Shown: in pieces, positions 56,437 through 64,000 of the stretch
Layout of the letters: every line of letters begins with the position of its first letter
How positions within the stretch are numbered: the stretch's first letter is position 1
DNA from: Icerya purchasi
Taxonomy: Eukaryota; Arthropoda; Insecta; Hemiptera; Monophlebidae
DNA length: 64,000 nt
NCBI GenBank assembly: GCA_039619475.1
Contig: CM077115.1
Span: forward strand, 145,208,274-145,272,273
Direction: 5' to 3'
Translations under genes and position numbers: made by a program
The notes under the pieces: model-generated
The model's input: the letters and a program-made list of their open reading frames with translations, nothing else
Databases searched by the model: none
What the model was told of the DNA's origin: nothing

Positions 56437-57430
56437 GAAAATCATAAGAAGAGACGGAGAAAACTTATTCTGCAATAGTGAAATTAAATACTTAGGGGTA
56501 GTAGTAATTGACGAAAATCTTAATTTTAGTAGTCGTATCAAGTATATTTTAGATGAAATTAACAAAAAAATATTGCAAGACGATTGCTCTTTATAGAAAT
56601 ACTTTTGGTTTTAAATTTAAGAAAAGAATGATTCTATATTTAGCCTTATTCCGTTCAGTAATACAATATGCAAGTGTTATTTATTACCCCTTAAATTAAA
56701 TAAAAAAGAACCGAAATAAAATGAAATCAGAACAAAGGAAAATATTAATAAATGTAATGATAAGCTTACGAAACAATTTCTTACTGTGACACGAATGTTA
56801 TTGAAATATTCTACCTGTAAAGAATTGCAGGTAGAGGAAACAAACGAAATTAAAACATTAAAAATGAAAAATCTCGATAAAAAAGAACTAAAATAAGGAG
56901 AATTTATAAAATTGGAATTCAAACGGCAGGAACAATACGATAATGATCAAGTAGGACGTCGAACGTACAAATTAGTTCCAAGGACGGAAGAACGATTATC
57001 GAATAAAGATCTAGTATCGGATTATTTTCTAACACAGTTCACATAATTGGTCATGGAGATTTTCCGACGTATCTTAAAAGATTTTTGAAATATCGAGTAG
57101 TGATAGTTGCAAAAAAGTGTGTGAGCTAAAAACACCTATTTTTAGAATGTTCCGCATTTAAACACATATACGAAGTAAATTCAAGATAGGTAATGAATTT
57201 GAAAACCAGTTCGAAGATAGAAACAATACTCGAAATACTATAAATTTCATTAATATGTAATAATGAAGCAAGAAAGACTACTGTACTACCTAGGCGTAAA
57301 CATGATTCATAAAAGGGGAAATGAGTTAAAAACGGAAATTGAGAACATTCTAGAAAAACCGATTTAGTAAAGTGCTCTCTTCTCTCGCTTCTTCTAATTT
57401 ACAATATTAATTAAACGAAAAAAAAAAAAC
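56437..57430 (+). pseudogene. R1/LOA-like LINE remnant, RT end and C-terminus
   Basis: A first block (about 56470-56575) reads EIKYLGVVVIDENLNFSSRI, the RT thumb motif. Around 56915-57110, EFKRQEQYDNDQVGRRTYKL and LSNKDLVSDYFLTQF are followed, after a frame change, by GHGDFPTYLKRFL. LTxHG with YL is the C-terminal signature also seen at 20555-20940. It ends in an A-rich run at about 57418-57440. Many stops; long dead. Confidence 0.55.
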
Positions 57431-59311
57431 AAAAAAAAAACTCACCAACAGTGCTCTTACCAACAGATTCCTCTTCCCCACCCACCGAAGGCCCGAACAA
57501 CACACACAGTCACAGTCTTTCACATCGTCCGCACACCACATAACACCATATCTATGCACCAATAGGAGGAGCAGCCCCAATCAGTTTAGTAGGCAACCTA
57601 GAGCAGTGCTACTAATTGTAAGTAACTCTCACCCACCACGTTGATCTTCACGTCTGAAACCGATGAAGACTGATCAGGGTCACCAGCACTGCGGTGTTTT
57701 CGACGCCATTACTTTTGGCGTTCGCAACTGTGGCATATTACATACAGCGCGAAGTATTTAAAATGTAAAAGAAGAAATAACATCATAATGAAAAATAAAA
57801 AAATTAATAAAATTAAATGTAATAAAATATAATAAAATGTTATGGAGTGTGGGGCTCATAGCTTAATGGCTCTGTACAGAGGGGCAAAGACAAAGGATGT
57901 TATACTAGAGGCTCCGTCAGCATTTTATTTATATTTACTTGTAAATATGTGTAAAGGCAGAAACAAAAAAAGTTGCATTCGCTTAGTATTAAAAGACGCG
58001 CGGAGCGAAAGCCCCCACGAAGTACAGTTAATCGTCATGCGTCTTTATTGTACCGTATCCACAAGTGGTTGGCCTAGCATTTCGGTGGTGTCTTAGTGAC
58101 GATAATTGTTACTGTGTACATGTGCACCTCATATATGAAGAATGAAAACAATTGCTCGCGCGAAATGAGATTTCAGTGATGTTGCTGCGAGGACTACCGT
58201 CTCGAAACAAGGCTAATTCGGTTTTTCTGCACTAAAAGCACGCGATATATGTCACAGTTGTTCCGTTGTTGCCATGTGTGGCATAAATTAAATTAGGGAT
58301 CAGCACGGTGCACTGAATGCTACAGCCGATGAGAATTTACAGGAAAAAGGTATAAAACCCCTCGAAAGTTACCCTTCACTGCAATCGTTATAACCACTCG
58401 CTTCAGGACAGTGTACGTAGTAGTATGTGTTAAAAAGGGATAGTCAATTTATTGTGAGCGCATCAAAAGCAGAGACACGTTCGCCCCTGCATACTGATAT
58501 CAGCGGCAGGAACGTTAGCCGCGCCGGACTATATGAAAATAGGGAAAAGCATTTTCGTCCACGCTTATCGGAGTAGGAAAATCGGGACAAGTGCCACTTG
58601 CGGAAGACAATAATGAGTGCCAAAGTCGATCTGGACCGCTAGCGAACGCGATGCAGCTAATAGCAGCATATTTCAACACAGATACGGAGTAGTACACCGA
58701 GCAATTTCAGAGGATCTTAGCGATGTATTAAGAGTCATACGAATGGTGCGCAGAGGTGCCTCCGGGAGGGTCAAAATTTTAATAATGTGGTTCTATGCAA
58801 GTTTCACCACCCAAGCTGCACGATACCGTAAATTACTGCAAAATTTATACGATTTTCAAAAAGTGGAAGAATTCAACCTTAGACGATATTATTATAAGAT
58901 TTGTTGCGGTCGGTAGCATAACTGTGAACCTGTATAGGCTTGTGAAACCTAATTATATTACCAGGCACAATTACGGCGATTGTCAAAGCGAACTTATCTG
59001 GGTTATAAGTAATTTCAGAAAACGGGACCAATAGTTTATTGTTAGGTCAAAAAGAAAATTAAAGTTCAAATAACGTACGTCAAAAAATATTGAAATTAAA
59101 AAAAAAAAAATTGTAATAAACTTTTTTTTAATCATAAAAAAACAAAGAATTTCGTTGTACTTTTTTAAATACATAATTAAAAAATAAATTAATTTTTAAA
59201 CGTGCCGCAACTATGTCTACTTTTAAAGTGCTTTCGCTCGGTACTACGGATGTTTTTCAAAGGTTACAGAGATGACACATCTTTAATATATTTATTTCAT
59301 CCGTTTTTGTT
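57431..59311. other. Spacer with a candidate promoter, no gene recognised
   Basis: Small frames at 57842-58096 and 58617-58916 have no domain I recognise. A TATA/initiator pair lies at 58351-58381. Confidence 0.4.
58351..58381 (+). promoter_or_regulatory. Candidate TATA plus initiator core promoter
   Basis: TATAAAA at 58351-58357 and an insect-like initiator TTCACTG at 58375-58381, putting the start A 27 bases after the TATA box. Spacing is right, but no gene follows. It could be a relic of an LTR or chance. Confidence 0.3.
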
Positions 59312-59475
59312 TTTTTTTTTGTTTTTTTTTTTTTGTGGTCCCCAATTCGTAATACGATCGGATAAATATATGTTTAGAAAATTTCTACCAATAATTTATA
59401 TAAATAACAGGTCTGCCCTGAGCCCGTCCATTTAAGTTTATGGAACCCTGACAGACTGTTTTACAATGTTAACAA
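59312..59475 (-). mobile_element. RTE 3'-end-only copy
   Basis: The minus strand reads AACAGTCTGTCAGGGTTCC, then ATTACGAATTGGGGACCA and an A-run, nearly identical to the 3' UTR of the RTE copy at 13618-13813. Only about 160 bases are present. It is either an extremely 5'-truncated RTE insertion or the tail of a SINE that uses the RTE machinery. Confidence 0.75.
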
Positions 59476-59507
59476 TAATTAATATTCCTTAAATATTAAT
59501 ATTAATA

Positions 59508-59580
59508 CAGGTGTAAATGTACTTTACGGTGATTTGATTTATAAATAGCTTACTTAATTAATCAGATTTATGTCATCCTT
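59508..59580 (-). repeat. R1/LOA-like 3' UTR fragment
   Basis: CAGGTGTAAATGTACTTTAC and GGTGATTTGATTTAT match 20527-20562, and the segment AATAGCTTACTTAATT matches 20595-20612, with about 30 bases deleted between. The coding part is missing. Confidence 0.65.
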
Positions 59581-60806
59581 TGTGTCGGTAATTATCTTCA
59601 ACGACTTGATTATTTTTCACGATGTATGTATATTCCGAAGAAACATTAATACGGTAAAGAAGAAAAAATCGCGCTCTTTAAAGAGATTTCCTTGACGTCA
59701 GTAAGAAACAATATCAATATAAAAATTGAATAATTTTAATGTTAATGATGATAATGAAGTTACGCTACATAAACAAAAGTTGCCTAAAGAAACGGGAACT
59801 ACATGAAAATAACGCAATAAACAAAAAGATCGGCTTACATATTTCGTCATTTGTAAATGGAGCTTCGTTGATAATAGCGACCCGGTGGTGATGGAAAAAT
59901 TTACAAAATACAAAGCTGATTTTCTTTAGAAAAGGAACGTAATGTGGTTGGCATGAAATGAAAAGCCTTTGAATAAAAACAGATTTTATATATGTGCTGT
60001 AAGCCCGTGTACACGTGCATATTCCTTAAATAAGATAAAATCTCATACAAAATGAAATAAAGAAAATGCCGTTTTGCAAATACAACAGGTACATGTTTCG
60101 CGTTGCTGCTGTACACTTATACATGTATAGTGAAAAACAAAATATGAGCACCGTATCTGCAATCGTGATTTTGAGCTATGTGTCTGAGTTCCGATTAAGG
60201 ATTCATTCAAAACAGCGCGTTTCATTTTTCCCAGAAGAAAATGCAATCTACATCTGTAACACTTTTTAAAATTAACGTTCACAGCTGATAAATAATTCTA
60301 CGAACTAAAGATATATTTTATTTACGCTGCTGTTGCCGGTAGAAACTAGTAATGAATTTACACCGGCTTCTTTAGAATCCGGAATAGAAAACCGAAATTC
60401 AAACTACCATACGAATTCGAGGAGCGAAAGAATATCAAATGAGCGCCCCAGGAAATATACTCCGAAATAGATTAATCATAAATACATCTATCTAGCAACA
60501 AGGGTTGGTCTGTTAAGTGGCAGTGTACCTGGCACAAAAAATACCAGGCACGGTAAACTATTATGAATTAATAATAACGGAATTGTTCGTTTCCAATTTT
60601 GTATTATAATTATAACGTTTGTTCCATTCCGAATTCTGGTGTACTGCTACTTCTATCATAAGGTGCGTGCAGAGCTATGATTGTAGATTACCATGACTAT
60701 AACGACTGTCACATTACTACGTTTTGTTAACGAAATAGCGACAAAAAATCAGATTAAGTCTTTCTTTGTATACTTTTTTCTTACGGTGAGATAATTAATA
60801 TTTTTT
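59581..60806. other. Spacer, no gene recognised
   Basis: No coding similarity. A short inverted repeat (TACCTGGCAC and ACCAGGCACGGTA) lies near 60526-60553. Confidence 0.5.
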
Positions 60807-60898
60807 TTTTTTTTTTTTTATTTATTTATTTATTTAGATTTTTACTGCCTACATAGGCTATAATCTACTTAGTCTAGTTTGTAGTACGGTACATAGTT

Positions 60899-62218
60899 TT
60901 ATAAAATTAAGTGTAGCATTGTACGTTTAACAAATTTGATAATGTTGTTGAGGTTCTTGATGTCCAAAAAAGCGTCGAGGTCCGTGGCAGTTGGTTGGTT
61001 GGCGGTGAACTTGGAGCAGCATAGTACTAGATGTTGTATGGTAATTCTTTCACCAGGGCATGTTTCACAAATCGGTGGCTCTTTCCTCTCGAGAATGAAC
61101 TTATGCGTCAGCTGTGTATGACCCAGGTATAGCCTAATAATAGCTGATGTAAGCGATTTATTCTTTTTTGTTGCCTTGAATATTTTGTCCGTCCAGTCGC
61201 TATTGTTCAGTTTTATCGTGGTCAGGGTGCTTGGTGCTGTGACGCGTAAGTTTTCCAGCCACTGGTCGAGAATTTTGTTTCTTCTGTCGGCTAGTGTATC
61301 ATCTTCTGTAATACGTGCAGAACTTTTAATTTCGCGTATGTAGGTGGAGAGGAAGGTTTCATTGTTTGTGAGTACAGTGTAATTTGGATGATCGGGATTT
61401 GCTTCGACTTTGAGGCTATATCGGATAGCAGTTAATTTCCTCCGAGTGTTTAAAGGCGGTTCACCGCATAAGAGCTGCATGTTAGTTATTCGGCTTGTCG
61501 GAAAAGCATGCAGACTTATTCGGATCCCAGCATTATATACTGGGTCAAGTATTTGGAGGCAAGTCTCCGACGCCGACAGATATGCCAGGCTGCCATATTC
61601 AAGCTTGGATCGGACAAGAGCCCTGTACAGCTGCAGCATCCTTTTAGGGCCAGGGCCGAAGGCCCTATTTCGGAGCATTTTCAGTATGTTCATTCTTTGG
61701 TGCGTTTCATGTCGAAGTTGCCTCAGATGTGTCGTCCATTTGAGACGATGATCGAAAGTAACTCCAAGGAAGGTGTGTTGGTCGGTTTTGGGTAGAAAGT
61801 TTTTATTTAGCCGGAGCTGTAAGGCTTGATATTTTTTCTTCCTGGTGAAGATCATATATTTGGTTTTTGTTGGTGAGAACTCCAATCCTACCGTGTTACT
61901 CCATGACTCGAGGTTATGAAGTGTTTGCTGGAGAAGAGATTGACTGCATGCGTGGTCGTTCGTGGTTAACGAGATGTTTAGGTCGCCTGCAAAAAGTCTA
62001 CATTTGATTGGTCGTGGTATTACTTCTTCTATCGTGTTAATAGCCATTAGAAAACATAGGATACTCAGGACTCCTCCCTGAGGCACTCCGTTTTCGATGG
62101 TGGCTGTATCAGAGAGTGTGGTGCCTATACGGACCTTAATAGTTCGATTCGATAAGTAGTTTGCTATGAAGGTGAGCGATCTTCCGTTTATACCTGCGGA
62201 ATGGAATTGTTGTAGCAC
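60899..62218 (-). pseudogene. RT C-terminal part and Cys/His tail of the Vingi-like LINE
   Basis: A 439-codon frame covers RT from GVPQGGVLSILCF (about residues 44-56) through the active site LFAGDLNISL, where the second position of the ADD motif is Gly (residue 78, about 61985-61987), so RT should be inactive. Then come the thumb (FLGVTFDHRLKWTTHL), a long connector (LLCGEPPLNTRRKLTAIRYS) and the tail with ICETC...H..LCC. The connector runs straight into the tail (LYLGHTQLTHKF), with no RNase H domain. Length and order fit Vingi better than Ingi, which usually keeps RNase H. Confidence 0.75.
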
Positions 62219-62598
62219 ATAATGACGCCAGGGCGGTCGTACGCCTTTGTGATATCGAAGAATATGGAATACAGGTTCTTTTTATTGGTAAATGCGTCGT
62301 GTATGTCATTTGCTAAACCGACGATTTGGTCTTGAGTAGATCGGTTTCTGCGAAAACCACATTGTGCCGATGAAATTCTTTTGTCAAGAGCTGTCATTAA
62401 TCCGTTGGCGATTATTTTTTCGAGAATTTTACAAAGTATACAAGTTAGAGCTATAGGTCTATACGAATCCGCTTGCAATTTGTTTTTTCCTGCTTTCAGG
62501 ATTGGGATTAAAATGGCGGTGGACCATATATGTGGAAAGGTACCAGCGGTCCATAATCGGTTATAAATTGCAAAGTAACTTTTTTTCTGATGCAGCAC
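62188..62598 (-). pseudogene. RT N-terminal part of the Vingi-like LINE
   Basis: A shifted frame continues the polymerase: FAIYNRLWTAGTFPHIWSTA, DSYRPIALTCILCKILEKII, QCGFRRNRSTQDQI and SIFFDITKAYD with the first catalytic Asp of RT. It goes out of frame near 62225, at the point where the next block begins. Confidence 0.8.
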
Positions 62599-64000
62599 TC
62601 AACTGTGTGATGAATAGTAGCGGTATATTGTCCGGACCCGGTGATTTATTTTTTCGGAAGGCTTTTAGGACCTTTTGTAGCTCTGGAAGCGTGTAACTGT
62701 GGTTGTACCACTCTTCATTGCTATCATGTATGATGACAGGCTGCGTTGATTCGGTTTGGGACTTGAAGGTTTGGAATTCGTCAGAAAATTGCGATGTTGC
62801 AGAAGTTGAGGCAACGTGTAAAGCAAAGATGTTGGCTATTTCGTCTTGTTGTTGGTGTAATTTTCCATCATGGTAAATTTCTGTAATGGCAGCTGAGGTA
62901 TTTGAGCCACCATTTAGTGCTTTAACTTTTTTCCACATTTCGGATGGGTTTTCTGAGTGTTCGATACTATTTGTAAATTTTTCCCAACTCTCTTTCTTTT
63001 TTTGGCGGATTTTACGTCGAGCTTCAGCTTTGCGTTTTCGAAATTCGATAAGATCTGCCAGGAGCCTAGTGTCGTGGAATTTCTTGAGCGCCGAGTTTCT
63101 TTTCCTGATTGCCTCCTTGATCTCCGGGCACCACCATGGAACCATTTTGCGTCTATATTTTCCAGTCGATTGGGGAACAGAATTGGTCGCTGCTGACAGA
63201 ATATTGCTGTTAAGCTGTTCGATTATATCGTCAGCGTTAAGGTCTAGATTCAAGTTAGTAAGATCGCACTGCCGTTTATATGTTGTCCAATCAGCTTTGT
63301 CGCACAGCCATTTTCTATTAAAGCGTAGCTCTTCATGGTTTTTATTTTTATTGTTGAGATTGGTGATAATCAACGGATAATGATCGCTGTTGCATAAGTG
63401 TGGGAATTCGAGGGTGGTTGCCAGTGCAGAAGAGGCAAGTGTGAGGTCGATTGCAGAGGACGTTCCGTTACTTATGTTGAATCGCGTTGACGACCCGTCA
63501 TTTAGTAGGATCAGGTCATCCTCTTGAAACATTGCTTTCTCCATTAGTTTGCCGCGGTTGTAGTAGTTTCGGCTCCCTCAGATTGGATGGTGAGCGTTAA
63601 AGTCTCCTAGTGCGATGAATGGTTGTGGAAGCTGATGAAACAACCTTTGACGCTCCTCATAGTCCGGTTCGTAATCTGGTGGGATATAGATGTTGCATAC
63701 TGTAACTGTTGATTTGAAGAACTTTGGATGAAATATGCGTACTGTGGTATGTTGAATGGTACTAACTGTGTTCATACGGGTTTGCTGTAGGTAGGCGTAA
63801 TTTTGGATTAGCGTAGCCACTCCGCCAGAGGCAATAAGGCCTGACGTGTAATCGCTTCTGTACATCTTGTAGTTTTTTAATGCAGCGTCTTTTTGCTTCG
63901 GTAAAAGGCGAGTTTCTTGCAGGCAGATTATAGACGGAGATAGCTTGTTTGTAAGTAGTTTTAATTCCTCAAGATTACTGTAAAAACCATTAATGTTCCA
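62561..64000 (-). pseudogene. Endonuclease and linker of the Vingi-like LINE
   Basis: From the right edge the frame reads WNINGF (Asn), CLQETRLLP (catalytic Glu), NIYIPPDYEP, ALGDFNAHHPI (Asp, Asn), then a TGA at 63578-63580 in the same frame as the following DDLILLNDG, DLTLASS and SDHYPLII (His). The TGA stands where the family has Trp. After the endonuclease come the RT-proximal linker (WWCPEIKEAIRKRNSALKKF, RKRKAEARRKIRQKKKES) and FRKNKSPGPDNIPLLFI. The frame ends at 62561 after a frameshift in an A-run. The element is open to the right, so its 5' end is not seen. Confidence 0.75.

Larger units (their letters stand above)
60807..64000 (-). mobile_element. Vingi/Ingi-like LINE, nearly complete ORF2, cut by window edge
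   Basis: A minus-strand LINE of which about 1030 codons lie in the window. Coding starts beyond the right edge: the last bases read WNINGFYSN, the endonuclease beginning. The order is endonuclease, RT, then a Cys/His tail without any RNase H between, as in the Vingi clade. The 3' end is an A-rich (TAAA)n tail at about 60807-60837. Lesions: a stop at 63578-63580, a frameshift in a T-run at about 62580-62587, a frameshift near 62225, and a changed RT active site. Confidence 0.75.

Noticed and set aside
1..64000. CRISPR array, operons or bacterial genes
   Set aside because: No evenly spaced identical repeats with unique spacers and no bacterial gene layout; all coding signals are eukaryotic retroelements.

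Overview
The window looks like intergenic or intronic DNA from an insect. It is AT-rich, carries A-, TA- and AAT-type simple repeats, and is packed with dead copies of insect-style non-LTR retrotransposons. No host gene, rRNA, operon or CRISPR array could be supported. The order of insect cannot be fixed from sequence alone.

The dominant family is an I-clade-type LINE (endonuclease, reverse transcriptase, RNase H), seen as ten copies. Six lie on the plus strand: about 155-2089, 2850-3590, 6935-7705, 18095-20522, 26079-26795, and an older copy split between 32470-32565 and 38836-40400. Four lie on the minus strand: 28970-31260, 32566-38835, 47415-48200 and 53108-54080. The copy at 32566-38835 is full length. 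It has an intact 501-codon ORF1 with three zinc knuckles, an intact ORF2 with all expected catalytic residues, a poly(A) tail and a perfect 12-bp target-site duplication. It landed inside the reverse transcriptase region of the older, oppositely oriented relative, giving a clear nested insertion.

Other elements fill the gaps. There is a different RNase H-bearing LINE at 4545-5945. RTE-type copies lie at 8894-9872, 13618-15325, about 56160-56400 and, as a bare tail, 59312-59475. R1/LOA-like remnants lie at 20555-20940 and 56437-57430, with a tail at 59508-59580. A Jockey-like remnant lies at 42485-43930, a Penelope-like GIY-YIG inverted duplication near 46385-46645, and a Vingi/Ingi-like LINE without RNase H runs from 60807 past the right edge. 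The start of an LTR retrotransposon (LTR, primer-binding site, gag-like ORF) lies at 15493-17738.

The 8.6-12.1 kb region is a composite. A repeat with inverted ends is present in several copies; one copy is interrupted by an RTE fragment with a 12-bp duplication, and another holds a tRNA-derived SINE whose 72-nt head still folds as a cloverleaf. A second SINE family sits at 29560-29815. The most unusual structures are the covarying hairpins in the inter-ORF tandem repeats of the full-length LINE, a second covarying hairpin pair at 28486/28606, and a 231-bp inverted repeat at 2386-2616 with a hammerhead-like core.
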